Source: Canna indica (lineage: Eukaryota > Streptophyta > Magnoliopsida > Zingiberales > Cannaceae). Taken from it: a DNA stretch of 64,000 bases. The DNA is taken from assembly GCA_034359265.1 (NCBI GenBank), contig CP136891.1, forward strand, positions 57,450,001 through 57,514,000, given 5' to 3'. Shown one piece after another: positions 34,200-46,411 of this stretch. Position numbers and translations under genes: made by a program. Under the pieces are notes generated by a model. That model had not been told where the DNA came from. It saw nothing but the letters and a program-made list of their open reading frames with translations, and made no database searches. Numbering within the stretch: position 1 is the stretch's first letter; the number at the start of each line of letters is the position of its first letter.

Positions 34200-35510
34200 A
34201 CGATGAGAATGAGTACTTAGCAATGTAAAATAACAATTGTAAATAGGCTAAGCATGCACACACAATAATATCAATGTTAACAATGAAATTTATAATGGTT
34301 CGGCAACTCGCATACTCTATTACCTAAACACAATGTTTAGGATTTCAAACCTAATCCACTAGATGTAGAGTTCCTTTATAATGAAGAATTTTTAACCGTA
34401 AAATCTTCACTCACTGAAGGCACTTTCATACCTGAAAGTCTCCAACTTCGCACTGAGAGCACTCTCCCACCTCACTCTTCGTAAGGACACTCTAATCCTA
34501 GATTATAAGGGTGGACTTAATTATACTTTCTAACCAAGGCAACCACCAACACTCAAGACCTAAACACTTAGATCATTACAAGCTTGAATGAGTACAAAAA
34601 TACAAGTAAAAACAATAGTAAATGACACAAGTAAGAAACAAAACTAGTTGGTGCTCTTCCTAGCTTGCTCTTAATCCTTCAAAGCCTTAAGATGACGACT
34701 CTTTAAATCAAAGAAGGCTTGAAGTAGAGCTGAAGGCTCAAACAAAGTAAGATTGAGAAAAGAGGTTTAGAACTCAAGGAAATTGGCTTAATCTTTCAAG
34801 GATGGACTCAATGAAGCATTATAGCTATAAGAAGGTCGATTCGAGGACTTTTTATAGAGGTCACAAGGGTAAGGGGTCAAAACTAGTCGTTAAATGGATC
34901 TAAAAAGATCTGTTGGGCATTTCAATTGACCACTGGTCGAATCTCGATGGATCGTCGATCGAATCTCGATCGATCGCCGGTTGAATCTCGATTGTTCGTC
35001 GGTTGAATCTCGATTGTTCGTCGGTCAAATCTCGACTGAGCATCGACCAAAAAGCTACTGGAAAAACCTCAATCGAAAGCTACTGAAAAACCAGTAGTTG
35101 TTCGATCGATCTTCGGTCGATTGTCGCTCGATTAAGGATCGGCCGAAGATAGACTAATAACTGTTTTTTTTTGTTTTTGCTGAAACTGATTTTTTGCTTA
35201 TTTTTGTTGATTTTTTTTTCAACTTGGGTTCGATTTCCGGTTTCAATTGAGGTTTGGCTTTGAGTAAAAACATGAAGATGGGTGAATTGAGGCCTAAAAA
35301 GTATTTTACACCCAAATCTAAGGCTAGACCTAACTTTCAAATCGATCGCCTCCAAAGTCGTCGATATTTGAATTTTTGTGATTTTTTCAACGAACTTTGC
35401 GCGCATATCAATCAGCCAACCTAAAATCAAACACTTGATAAACTCATTAGAATAAGTTTGTTATCATCAAAATCAAGATGGTGACCAAAGTTGAAAACCT
35501 TAGGCCAACA
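34200..35510 (-). repeat. LTR (family A), minus orientation
   Basis: Read on the minus strand it starts TGTTGGCCTAAGG at 35510, followed by TTTTGATGATAACAAAC, CGATCGA clusters (34.93-35.13 kb) and CCGAACCATTATA near 34300. These are the family A landmarks in the same order. The 3' end is worn and no duplication is visible at the left, so the left border is approximate. It interrupts gypsy integrase sequence that resumes at 35511. Confidence 0.65.
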
Positions 35511-35880
35511 CCGCATTCCATGAGCGTGGGAGCTCTTGTTCGAAGAATTCGGTGATCTTGTAAGCTCCTTTTCCTATGTCTTTCGTGACTCTGTATGAGA
35601 CTTCCCAGTTCGGGATAAGCTTACCTTCCCCTATCAGTTTTCTCTAGAGTTTAATATTTCTCAGCACCATATCTTATTCTTGAAACTTTTCGGTCTGACA
35701 TGTTTGTCGTACTTTCGAACTAATTTGAGTTTCATGACTTCTTCCATGACTCAAGCGAGCTCTCGTTCTTCTTCGACGAGGTCAAGCTCCTCTTCACGGG
35801 TTTCGGAGTTGCTTTGCTCATCAAAAGTTGCCCAGAGGCTAGGTTCCACGATTTCTACCGGGTTATCTAGTAAATTAAAT
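35511..35880 (-). pseudogene. Ty3/gypsy integrase C-terminal fragment
   Basis: The minus strand encodes an integrase tail: an acidic helix, then GKLIPNWEVSYRVTKDIGKG and AYKITEFF followed by LPRSWNA, which corresponds to the usual WEGPYRV...AYRL...VPRSWNA block at the end of Tat-type integrases. It is related to 2.9-3.3 kb but not identical. It is cut on the right by AT-rich DNA. Confidence 0.65.
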
Positions 35881-37100
35881 TATTGTTGATACATTAATTC
35901 AAATATGACAATGATGACTAATGTGTTAATATAACAATTGTAATTAATAGCCAACTATTATATATATATATAAATGGAAAGTGGTACACCCGACTCCATA
36001 AACCTTGGAAGTTGTATGTTTTTTCAAAAAATTGGGACAGCTGTCAAAAATTTAAAATTTAAACCATAAATATGATCAATTTTTCATGTAGTATTAAATT
36101 TTAGTCATCATTTTTTTAAAAAAAACATTCATAATAGTTCTGTTAATTTATAGTTCACATTAGCCCTTTTATTTAATTTCCATACAATTTAGATTTCCCA
36201 AATAGATAATATATTAATTATATAAATAAAATTGAATGACATTTTATTCATCAATTTTTTTTGATAAAATGAAGGACTGAAAAGAGTTAGTAACTCAAAA
36301 AAGTAACTGCATGTATCTTTTCATGACTAAACTAGTGATATTTAAACAAAATGAATAAATGATTAAAGAGTAATTAGATTTTTTAAAGTGTTAGGGGTTA
36401 AATTGAAATTAAATCATATATATAAACTACTAGTTAAGCCTAAAAAATATAAGAATGGAAGGATATGCATGTAATTATTGCTTCATTATGATATATTTCT
36501 TTTTTAATTTTTTAAAATGACTTCGTAACCGCCGGCTCGTTTCACACTTACTTTTCTGCGTGCCCTTGCGTACAAGAAACCGCGTCACGTCGTAACCCCC
36601 TGTGAGAGACTTGCGGATGGTGAGGGCCCCACCCACCTCTTTCCATTCTCCTCGCTCTCCTATCCAAGCGCGCTCATCTTCGAGTTCCATCTAAATCAGA
36701 CACCACGAAACGTGTGTCGTGGTTCCGTGACGCGTCTCAACTCGCCTATCAAAATCGCAACGTGGCGCCTGATTCGTCGTTTTTCATGGAGAATGCTGTT
36801 TGGAACAATGCACCTGTAAGTCGTGTCTCGGATAACGGAATAGAGAATGCTTCTGCCGAATGTTTTGAGTTGGCCGTGGGCTGGCGCGGCGCTGACGCTC
36901 GCTCGCTCGCTGCGGCTGCCCTTCGTATCTCACTACCTCCTTCCTTTTAGCCAGGAATTCTGCATTTAACATTATTTTTTTACATTTTTGAACGCATTTA
37001 ATAAAATAATTAAGGATGCGAAGTTTTCCATTTTATTCCTTTCCCCATGTCGATTAATTAACATAAATAAGTTAATCCTTCAGGTTTTCTTTATATTCAC
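35881..37100. other. Intergenic DNA and probable SKU5 promoter region
   Basis: AT-rich up to about 36.5 kb, then a more GC-rich patch (36520-36950) containing CGTGACGCG, ACGTGGCGCC and a GCTCGCTCGCTCGCTGCGG run. No recognisable protein is encoded. Its position 0.3-0.7 kb upstream of the start codon suggests promoter or upstream leader sequence, but no TATA box can be assigned with confidence. Confidence 0.35.
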
Positions 37101-37184
37101 ACGTATACGAAGTCTTATTGTCGTCTTCTTGTTTGCTCGCATCACTTTCTCACTGCTCTCTGTAACGCGCGGAAAAAATCGTGT

Positions 37185-37190
<6 letters not shown>

Positions 37191-37229
<39 letters not shown>
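37191..37229 (+). repeat. (GA)n microsatellite abutting the SKU5 start codon
   Basis: About 19 uninterrupted GA units end directly at the ATG at 37230, so the repeat must be in the 5' UTR. GA/CT runs in plant leaders are known binding sites for BPC/GAGA-type factors; a role here is inference. Confidence 0.9.
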
Positions 37230-37233
<4 letters not shown>

Positions 37234-40200
37234 TGGATTGGCAGTTGCAGTCGAGAAAGGCGGAGTCTGGATGGTGGTGGGCGGCGGTGGCGATGGTGTA
37301 TGCCACCGTCCTGGTAATGCCTTGCTCCGCCGCTGACCCCTACGCTTACTTCGATTGGGACGTGTCCTACATCACTGCCTCTCCCCTTGGAGTTCCGCAG
37401 CAGGTGGGTGACTTCTGCTGCTGTTTCTATTCGCCCCTACTCGATCGTATGCTCTGCTTTTAGACATTTCTAGTTCTCGTTTATGCTTAGATTCAAAAAT
37501 GATGATGATGATGATATTTGTTGATGGTTTTCGAATACTCGAGTGTTTTTATTTTCCTTTTAGGATCGGTTTTAGGGTCTATAACGCGGATTTGTGGTGT
37601 CAATTGTATTGATGGCAGGTTATAGCGGTCTCGAAACAATTTCCTGGCCCTATTATGAACATTACAACCAACTGGAATGTGGTCGTCAATGTACTAAATA
37701 GCTTGGATGAGCCCCTCCTCTTGACATGGTATCATGTTCGATGTTCATCTTTTTGAATTTGCTTTTTAAGGGTTCAATTAAGGTTATCGATGCCGGTATG
37801 ACTATGTAGAGATGAATTTTGTTCTTTTGCTTGTCTTTTTGGTGACAAGGGATGGTATTCAGCAGCGCAAAAATTGCTGGCAGGATGGAGTGCTTGGCAC
37901 CAACTGTCCCATCCCACCGGGCTGGAACTGGACTTACCAGTTCCAAGTCAAGGACCAAATCGGTAGCTTCTTCTACTTCCCTTCTCTTGGCCTCCAGCGC
38001 GCTGCCGGTGGATATGGTGGGATCACTGTGAACAATCGCGAGGTAATCGCCGTGCCTTTTGGGAAGCCAGATGGGGACATCACCCTCTTCATCGGCGATT
38101 GGTACACCAAAAACCATACGGTCAGTTTGTATATTGATTATGTATTTTGATGAGTAAATTGCACTCTTGTTCTCAGTTCGGCTGAATGGATTTATCGTAC
38201 AGGACTTGAGGAAGGCACTTGATGCTGGGAAGGACCTTGGTATGCCTGATGGTGTCCTGATGAATGGAAAGGGACCATATCGCTACAATACCACACTTGT
38301 CCCTGATGGTATCGATTATGAAACCATCAATGTCGAACCAGGTAATAGTTTGTGATATGGTCGAATATTCCAACTGATAGAATTTTTAAACATATAAGTG
38401 ATAAAATTAAGTTGTTCCTCCCTCGTTTTCAATTTGCAGAAACAGATTGTCCTTGTTGTATGCTTGAACGCTCATGAATTTTGTCTGGAGTTGCAAATGA
38501 TGAATACATCTAATTTTGTCATTTTAAGTAGTTATTTCTTGCTTTCCATAATAAATTTGTGTCTGGTTATCTTTGACTGCGCCTAGATGTCTTAGCATAC
38601 AAATCATAATATACGATAACATTATCTCAAAAGTATTTTCCTCTGTTTTTTCAGATCTATGTGCAACTAATATTGCAATTTTTTTAGTAGAGCTTGCCCA
38701 AATTTTTGTTGATGACTTTGGCTGCTGATGGGATTGGATCATTTTAGATCCATTTCTGATTTATCTAATGATTGATATACATGCGGATGCTTTCTTTTGA
38801 AAAAAGATGATTTATAGGTATGTTTGTGTGTATATATGTTCTGATTCTTTATTGTGATGACAAGAGATGAGATTAAGGGTAATCATACAAACATTTTATA
38901 CACATAGATTGTCTTCATCTTATTCACATGAACATCCATGCCTAGCTGCTGTTCTTCATTTTATGTAGATGAAAAGCAATATTTATCTAATTCAAATCAG
39001 AGTGAGAATATAGGTAAGCCTTTTTCTACTCAAGGATATGTAGGAAACCATATGCCAAATGAACTGGTAGTATTTCACAATTCAATGCTAGAAGATAGGT
39101 AGATCTCTAATGATCTGTCAGGTCTCGTTTTCCAAGCATATTAGCCCATAGTTGAATCACTCTTCTTTTTTTTCCCTGATGCAGTTTCTGCTTTTTGCAT
39201 GTTGTTTCTTATGTTGCCTGAAAATGTTGTTTTCTTAAAATAGGTAAAACGTATCGCTTCCGTGTCCACAATGTTGGCACCTCAACTAGCTTGAACTTCA
39301 GAATTCAAAATCACAACCTTCTTCTTGTGGAGACTGAAGGAACATACACTGTGCAACAGAATTATACTAACCTTGATATCCATGTTGGCCAATCCTACTC
39401 CTTCTTGGTTACCATGGATCAGAATGCTAGTAGCGACTACTACATTGTGGCAAGTGCTAGGTTTGTGAATGAGTCACTCTGGACCAGAGTCACTGGTGTT
39501 GCGGTTTTGCATTATTCAAATTCCAAAAGCAAAGCATCTGGTCCTCTTCCATATCCGCCTAACGATTTCTATGACAAGACTTTTTCTATGAATCAGGCTA
39601 GATCTATCAGGTTTGTATAAATTTTCATATTGAAATTTCCAATATAATATTTTTCTTTTCATAATCTTCCTTCATTATAATATTTTTTTTGCTCAGTTAA
39701 CTAAGCATGTTTTGGATTTTTGGAATTCATAAATATCTTTTGCTCTTGGAATTTTTCAATGGGTACAGGAATTTTAGAATTAATAACTAAGCATGTTTTG
39801 GTATTTTTTCCTTATAAAAATAATTATGATGTATTAGTTTTTTATCTAAAGTTAGTAGATTTTTCTTTGGTTTTTGTTATCACCAGCTCTCTTCTTGTTG
39901 ATATTGTATTTCATTTTTAGGCTAATCTTTATAGCTTCTTTTTCGTCAAATGTTTTTCAGGATGAATGTAAGTGCTGGTGCTGCACGTCCTAATCCTCAA
40001 GGATCATTTAAATACGGTTCAATCAATGTTACGGAAGTATATCTTTTGAGAAATGCGCCTCCTCTCACAATCAATGGAAAACGTAGGACTACACTCAATG
40101 GTATATCATATTCTCCTCCTGATACACCCTTGAGGCTTGCTGATAAGTACGATTTGAAGGGAGTTTATACACTTGATTTCCCCACCAAACCACTTGATAC

Positions 40201-41474
40201 ACCACATCGACTTGGAGCATCTGTGATCAATGGCACATATAAGGGGTTCATGGAAATCATATTCCAAAATAATGACACCACCGTTCAGACATACCACATG
40301 GATGGATATGCATTCTTTGTTGTGGGGTATGGACAAGATTTGTAGTGTTTCTTGGTAGATATGGGGAACTACAGTTATTGTTCTTGTTTTTAGAGTAAAA
40401 TTGGTCTTGCTTAATTGTGGCAGGATGGATTATGGAGAATGGACAGAGGAAAGTAGAGGCACCTACAATAAGTGGGATGGAATTTCTCGTTGTACAACAC
40501 AGGTATCTGCTACAAGAGCTAATTCTCCGTATACTTTTGTGTGTTTCTTCTTACTTCTTTACTAATGTTCCAAATGATATTTCAGTTGAGTAAGCTAAAG
40601 TTGGTCCATGCTGGCACAAAGTCTTTTTGTTTTTTAACTGCTCCACATGAATATATTCTTCCTTTTTTTTCTTCTACTCCCTCTTTCTCTAGATTGAAAT
40701 GCATGTTGTTGCACCTTCTCTTTGAATTGGATTTAGAAGATTGGATCCGATATGATGATTATGTCCTCACCGTAACCAAATTTTGGCTTGACTTGAGTGC
40801 ATATCCTGATTAGTCTAACCCAATGTAGTCGATATGGCCCATTAGATATCTGCCATGAATTTTGATTGCTTTCATGCATGCGCTTCTTTCTTTTTTCAGT
40901 TTGCCATTTCTGACTAAGAATTAAGTAATTCGTTAAAGAGCCAATGGAAATTGACAGTGTTTCTATACATGCATTAGAGATACCTTCTTTGTAGTGATAC
41001 TTCTGTCTCAAAATTTGGCTCCACTCTTCGATTGTTAATCCTCACTTGATATTTACACTTTATCCCAGGTTTTCCCAGGGGCATGGACTGCTGTACTAGT
41101 CTCACTGGACAATGTCGGTTTTTGGAATGTTCGAGCAGAGAATCTTGACACATGGTACCTTGGACAAGAATCTTATGTGCGAGTTGTCAATCCTGAAGAT
41201 GATTCTAACAAGACCGAGTTGTTGATGCCAAATAATGTACTCTACTGTGGTCGCCTCAAAAATTTGCAAAAGTATGTCGTAAGAGCCTTAAAGTAGTACA
41301 TTTTTCTTCTTCCTTTCTTTCCTTTCAAGTTTGATATATGATTCAACATGGAAATTTTGCAGGGATAATCAGGTACCTCATGGCTCTCAAAGTTCGTCTT
41401 CTTTTGTCACATATGTCGGGGGCATGTTGCTTACGGCAATGTTGATACTAGTTTCTAGTGCAATTTTTCCGTAA
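37230..41474 (+). CDS. SKU5: SKU5-type multicopper-oxidase-like GPI-anchored protein, nine exons
   Basis: Exons 37230-37403, 37619-37728, 37850-38120, 38203-38341, 39244-39610, 39961-40326, 40424-40502, 41069-41271 and 41363-41474 have GT-AG borders and sum to 1821 bases, 606 residues plus stop. Residues 1-34 form a signal peptide with a WWW core; the mature protein starts near ADPYAYFDWDVSYITASPLG. Three cupredoxin domains follow (about 40-150, 165-310, 390-545). The copper motif HWHG is TWDG here (residue ~95) and the C-terminal Cys-His ligands are replaced by WNVRAENLDTWYLG, as in SKU5 proteins, so oxidase activity is unlikely. Many NxT/S sites suit a glycoprotein. The Ser-rich stretch and hydrophobic tail (GGMLLTAMLILVSSAIFP) are a GPI signal. 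Arabidopsis SKU5 affects directional root growth and cell-wall expansion. The GPI tail favours SKU5/SKS1-3 over secreted pollen SKS proteins. Confidence 0.95.
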
Positions 41475-42360
41475 TCAATTCAACAAAACACTCTGGTGAG
41501 GGGGTCGATGGGTTTCTAACATCTTTGAAGAACGTGAATTGTCCAAAGTAAAACTGTTGCTAGTGTTTTTAGGTCTAAATTTTTCTTGTTAATATGAAGT
41601 TTCTTGATAGCAATGTATGTTTGTTTCATGACCATTCATTTATCCAGAAAACATTACTGACACAATGCAACTTCATTCAATGTATCCATTTGGGCCGATG
41701 CATGCCTTTGATTCTACTTTGCAGCCTGTAAAAACTCTCTTCGACGTCTCTGCCCCAAGATCAATGCGTAATGCAATTTGAAATTGAAAGCCGTAACGTG
41801 AACTGAAGGTCGAGACTCGTTCCTACTAACGGAGAGAGACATGTTCGTTCTTTAACAGCAATTGCTTTGTGCTGTTTATTATTCATGTAGCTGTTTCTTG
41901 AAGGAAAAAGTAAGCAGTTAAATAACTGATTGATAATTTTATTTTGGTCGAATGTATATTCCCAGTCGAAAAGATTTTTTTTCTCTTCACTTTGACAACT
42001 TTTAGCCACAAATATAATAATCGTGGACCAGCTAAAGAGTTCTTGTTGGTTTAAGTGCATAGTAATAGACAGTAGTGAAGTCCGGAGACGATGGATAGTT
42101 CGTTTAAATGTTTTATGTAATAATGACTTACTGAATTCATACGGTTAAATTGTTATGTATCTTTTATCATGTCAAATGATGCCAGGAAAGCTTGTACTTA
42201 AAAATCCTAAAATGATCAGAATAAAATTGAAAGAATTTGTTTTTTCTTTTTGTTTGGTTGGGACAAATAAAAATTAAATATAACATAAAGAATCAAAGAA
42301 TCAAAGAATCATTATCAATACTATCAAAACATTATTATAGGAAAATAATACATTTATATA
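41475..42360. other. SKU5 3' UTR and intergenic DNA
   Basis: The SKU5 3' UTR probably ends within 200-300 bases of the stop (AATATGAAG and TTGTTTCATG near 41590-41630). Beyond it no gene is recognised. Confidence 0.4.
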
Positions 42361-42367
42361 AATACTT

Positions 42368-42716
42368 AGGAAAAAAGGTCAAATTTATCCTTAAAGTATT
42401 GAAAAGTATGCAAATTTACTTATTAACTATATTTTTAACCAAAATTACCCTTGGCATTATATAATTGGATCATTTTTGCCCGTTTTCTTAACGAAAGTTT
42501 ACGTCAGCAAATGGAATCCCACGTGACAAGTGTAGCTCAGCCACATAAGATGTCACGATAGAAAATGACATGTGATAATTATGTACTTACAAGAACAATT
42601 TTGGTCCAAAATATATTTAATGGATAAATTTACACATTTTTTAATATTTTAGAAGCAAATTTGTATATTTTTCAATACTTCAGGGGTAAATTTGGTCATT
42701 TTCCCTTGAATAAAAT
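42368..42716. mobile_element. Fold-back MITE-like element
   Basis: The left part AGGAAAAAAGGTCAAATTTATCC...AAGTATTGAAAA...GCAAATTTAC is mirrored at the right by GTAAATTTGGTCATTTTCCCTT with CAATACTTCA. The centre contains GCCACATAAGATGTCACGAT. No coding content and no clear target duplication. Confidence 0.6.
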
Positions 42717-42916
42717 CTATATGGTGCCCAACCAATGTGTTTTATGCTCATTGCACGATTTCTGCAAGTTTGGCTTCTACCTTAGAATTTAAACAAATAC
42801 TTTAGTAAATTTCTTGAGAAATATAAATTTTAAAGATGAAACAAAAACAATATTCAAAAAGATATATCTTGATTACTAAAATAGAAACTTCATTAAATTT
42901 AATTATTAGTAACTGG

Positions 42917-43100
42917 TCCGCCCTGACCCAAAAGTTCGGGGAGAATCCCGTCCTAGTTCAAAATTAGGACGGAATCGGGATAAAATCGGGATACATCATA
43001 TTCGGAACCGAGACTGGGACACATATTTGCGTCTCGACTCAAAATTGGGACGGGACCGAGACATACCAAATCTCGACCCATCCCGATCCGAACTCACCCA
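42917..43100. repeat. Short GGGAC/GTCCC-rich repeat block
   Basis: Repeated units such as AATCGGGATA, AAAATTGGGACGGGACCGAG and ATCCCGATCC face each other, like hAT-MITE subterminal repeats. The ends are not identified. Confidence 0.4.
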
Positions 43101-43304
43101 TATTATGTTGGTTGATTTCTTATTACAATGACAAGTGACTAAAGCTAATAATTCATATCTTTGAGTAAATAATTCATGTTACAACACAAAGTATAATTGT
43201 CAAGCTTATATTTTTTTGATTTTGGTAAAGATAACATCAACATCATTCTTATAATGTTAATTAGAACTATATTAATGATAATAATATATTTTAAAAATTG
43301 ATTA

Positions 43305-43650
43305 AGTTTGTCCTGAAGTATTGAAAATGGTGCAAATTTGCTTCAGGGGCAAATTTGCACCTAAAGTATTGAAAAATGTGCAAATTTGCACTTTAAATAT
43401 GTTTTGGGCCAAAATTGCCCTTGTCAGTACATAACTGGTACGTGTCATTTTTTATTGTGGCATTTTATGTGGCCGAGCTTCACTTGGTACATTGGCTTTC
43501 GTTTGCTGACGTGAACTTTCGTTAAGAATAAGTACAAAATTGATCTAATTATTTAATGTCGAGAGCAATTTTGATCAAAAATATAATTAATGGACAAATT
43601 TGCACATTTTTCAATACTTCACGAGCAAATTTGATATTTTTCCCAAATAC
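43305..43650. mobile_element. Fold-back MITE-like element, inverted relative to the 42368 copy
   Basis: Ends carry CCTGAAGTATTGAAAA...GCAAATTTGC and TTCAATACTTCACGAGCAAATTTG. The asymmetric centre (TGTCATTTTTTATTGTGGCA, TTATGTGGC, GCTGACGTGAACTTTCGTTA) matches the reverse complement of the centre of the 42368 element, so the two copies lie in opposite orientation about 590 bp apart. Confidence 0.65.
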
Positions 43651-43973
43651 TTAAAAGGGATATTAGTAACACTCTTGCTGGCCGAATTTTTTTGGGTTTA
43701 CTCATTAAATATATCCCGAGTTTGAAGATTTTTTTCAAATCCCAACATTTTATTTGTACCAATACGGTACTCTAATTTTTTATTTTTTGAAGAAAACAAA
43801 TTATTAATTTATTTCAATACCGTAAGAATGTGTTAATTTTGTTGTTTGGCACTTAGCATTACTATTTGAATAAATGATTTGAAAGTACCACATCATTCGT
43901 ACTTAAAAGATTTTTCAATAGAAGTTACTTTTAACCGAGCATACAATGAAACCATAGCTTTCCCGTGGGGCTT

Positions 43974-43975
<2 letters not shown>

Positions 43976-44031
<56 letters not shown>
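43976..44031 (+). repeat. (GA)n microsatellite
   Basis: About 28 GA units, not adjacent to a recognised gene. Confidence 0.95.
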
Positions 44032-44034
<3 letters not shown>

Positions 44035-44279
44035 TTTTCAATTAAAAGAGGAAGTAATTCAAATGAGAAGGAAATGACAATAAAAGAAGGTGATAGCTAC
44101 TCACGTGCAGATGCTTCTTGGAAGGAAGAATTTAAAATGGGGTATGACTTTATATATATAAGTAGTATGCAAGGACAGAACGAGGATTACGCAAGGAAGT
44201 GGTATGCAAGTAGCTGAAAATCCACTTCATGCTGAATTGAAAGCCTGATCTAGTTCATCACCTATTACTATTAAAAGTA

Positions 44280-44646
44280 GAAGGCGCTTTGGTGGGATCC
44301 TCACGAACAGAAAAAGATTGCAGTCAGTTTGATAATAATCGAGCGACATTACTTTTTCGGTCCGAACCAAGAAATCCATTAGATATGATGCAAAACGGAT
44401 CTTGTTCTATCGTTGATCAGGATCAGAGATTTCTATATGAAAAATACGAATCGAAGTTCGAAGAAGGGAAGTGACCGTCGACCCGCAACAGCAACAAATA
44501 GAGGAGAATTTATTCAATCACATAGTTTGGGCTCCTAGAATATGGCGCCCTTGTGGCAATCTATTTGATTGTATTGAAAGGTCCACTGAATTGAGATTTT
44601 CCTATTGGGCCGGATCATTTCGGGGCAAGCAGATCATTTATCATAA
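44280..44646 (+). pseudogene. ycf2: Nuclear insert of plastid ycf2 (NUPT)
   Basis: The plus strand reads [20 protein letters not shown], then [20 protein letters not shown] and [14 protein letters not shown], and after a one-base frame change near 44470 [38 protein letters not shown] and [13 protein letters not shown]. This is the collinear interior of Ycf2, the large plastid-encoded protein of an essential ATPase complex. The insert covers about 120 of more than 2000 codons. A frameshift in the GEGE/DPQQ region, several substitutions and the small size show a decayed fragment of plastid DNA, not a working gene. Confidence 0.95.
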
Positions 44647-44660
44647 ATATTTTTTATGAT

Positions 44661-44930
44661 TTGGACAAAGTGAGAAAGAAGAGTTTTCAATGTATTCATG
44701 TTTGCTCAGACTGTGAGATGACAGTGAAGATGCTAAAAGGGGAAGCAAGGACTCCATGGCAATTGAAGCCTTTGGTCAATAAAATAAGGAAATTGGCATT
44801 AAGTGTGAAAGTAATAGACTGGAACTTCATAAGGAAGAATAGGAACGAGGAAGCAAATATATTAACTAGAGAAGCCTTATGCAATGAAGATATGGATGAA
44901 GATATAGTTGAGCTCTCTGTTCAGGCATAA
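44661..44930 (+). pseudogene. RNase H-like (RVT_3) fragment
   Basis: A plus-strand frame of 89 residues has VCSDCEMTVKMLKGEARTPW and VKVIDWNFIRKNRNEEANIL followed by REAL. This fits the C-terminal part of the RNase H-like domain common in plant LINE proteins and related genes (SDS-x-V..., W-I..., F-x-x-R-x-x-N-x-x-A-D-x-L-A). The N-terminal catalytic Asp region is missing. It directly follows the plastid insert and no other LINE part is close by. Confidence 0.6.
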
Positions 44931-45080
44931 CAACTTTAATTCAGCCTTTGTATGCACAAAATAATGTAATTCTTTGATAGTTGATTTGAATAAAATTACT
45001 GGATTGAGTTGGTGTGATGTTTGTGTTGAAGTGGCGGAGGGTGCACGCGTCCAGGGACCCCTCTTACCCATGGAAATCAA

Positions 45081-46040
45081 ACCGCCTAACTTAGTCTAGT
45101 CTTTTTTGAAAAAAAGAAAGAAAGTAGAGTTTAAATAATTATCTATCTAATATATCATAATTTTTGAATTTTTTTCATTAGTACACCACTTTTTATTTTC
45201 AAATATATCGTACCATTAAGCTATCATCAGCTTAGTCATTAGGAAACCAAGTGACACTGCAACTGTAGGTAAGAAGTCTCTTCAACATATCTAAATATCT
45301 TTTTAAAATAAAAAATTATCATTTCATCAAAAAATTTATAAAAATTATATATATATATATTTTTCTTTGGATTTGTGTAGCTCCACATCATTGACACTCA
45401 CCACTAACTCTCTACGTTATTGTCATTGGAAGCCAAAACCGTTATTACTCTCACCAACAACTAATTATATCGTTCTCAATTGCATCATTTCTTAGATCTC
45501 AATTGTATCATTTCTTAACCTCAAAAATTCAATAGTATGATATTTTATCTTTTAAAAATTTATTTAGAATTTTGATCTACATCGACAATACCACTCAGCA
45601 TCTAAATTGTCAAATTGATGATATCTCGATGGTAAAATATAATTGAAACAAATTAAAAATGGGACCCCTATTAGTTGAGAATAAAAGGTCGCTATAGATG
45701 TAGGAGAAATTTTTAAAAGTTAAAATATATAGATAATATTTTAAACTTTATTTTTTTAAAAAACTTTGTACACATGATAATTTTTGAATTTTTATTTATT
45801 TATTTAGAGAGGTTAATAACTTAATATAACACTACTGATCCATGCTATGTTATCATTTAAACAGCAAAATTGACATCTTTTTAACATACTGAACCACATG
45901 AGTTGTGCTATGTTATCATTTAAACTGTAAAATTGACACTTTTTTAATGGTATAATATAATTGATATAAATTAAATATTAAAGTAACCTATTACGATTTA
46001 CGAGACTTGAAAAAATTCATAAAAGTTAGAATATATTTAG
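45081..46040. other. AT-rich intergenic DNA
   Basis: No gene. A direct repeat of about 55 bp (TGCTATGTTATCATTTAAAC...AAATTGACA) occurs at about 45845 and 45905. Confidence 0.45.
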
Positions 46041-46049
46041 GAATTAACC

Positions 46050-46411
46050 CACTTTTATTTCCCTAGGTTCTATTTTCCCCTCCATTTTGTTCCCTTCCCT
46101 CTCGCTGTTCGCTCTCTCACTGCAATCTATCGCCTGATCTGCTCGCGATCTATACCTCCCAGCTCCCGCCGCTTGCCGCCGACAAAACCTTACCGCCGCA
46201 CGCCGTCGATTGACGCCTGTTGCCACTTTGGTATATGCCCTCGATTGATTTCCGCACGCTCTCAATCTCTTCTCATATTTCTCTCTCACCTCATAGTTCT
46301 GTCTCCCTATCTGCAGTGGCTCAATCGACAACCTCAGCTTTAGATCAGGCGACTACATCAACACATCATCGACTTCCTTCCTTCACCCTAGAGCCTGCGC
46401 GATTTCCAGGT
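46050..46411 (+). other. TFB5: Probable 5' UTR exon of TFB5
   Basis: A CT-rich leader (TTCCCTTCCCTCTCGCTGTTCG) with GC content well above its flanks ends at a good donor, TTCCAG|GTCTCTC, near 46411. The next downstream acceptor in gene context is CATTGCATGCAG at about 48884, which leaves a 26-base leader before the TFB5 ATG. The whole intervening 2.47 kb would be a leader intron holding a LINE. This is inferred from composition and splice sites only. Confidence 0.45.

Noticed and set aside
35080..35430. 116-residue minus-strand ORF
   Set aside because: Falls within a family A LTR; no domain and no relative in the other copies.
37686..38117. 143-residue minus-strand ORF
   Set aside because: Lies antisense to SKU5 exons 2 and 3, whose splice sites and protein match are convincing.
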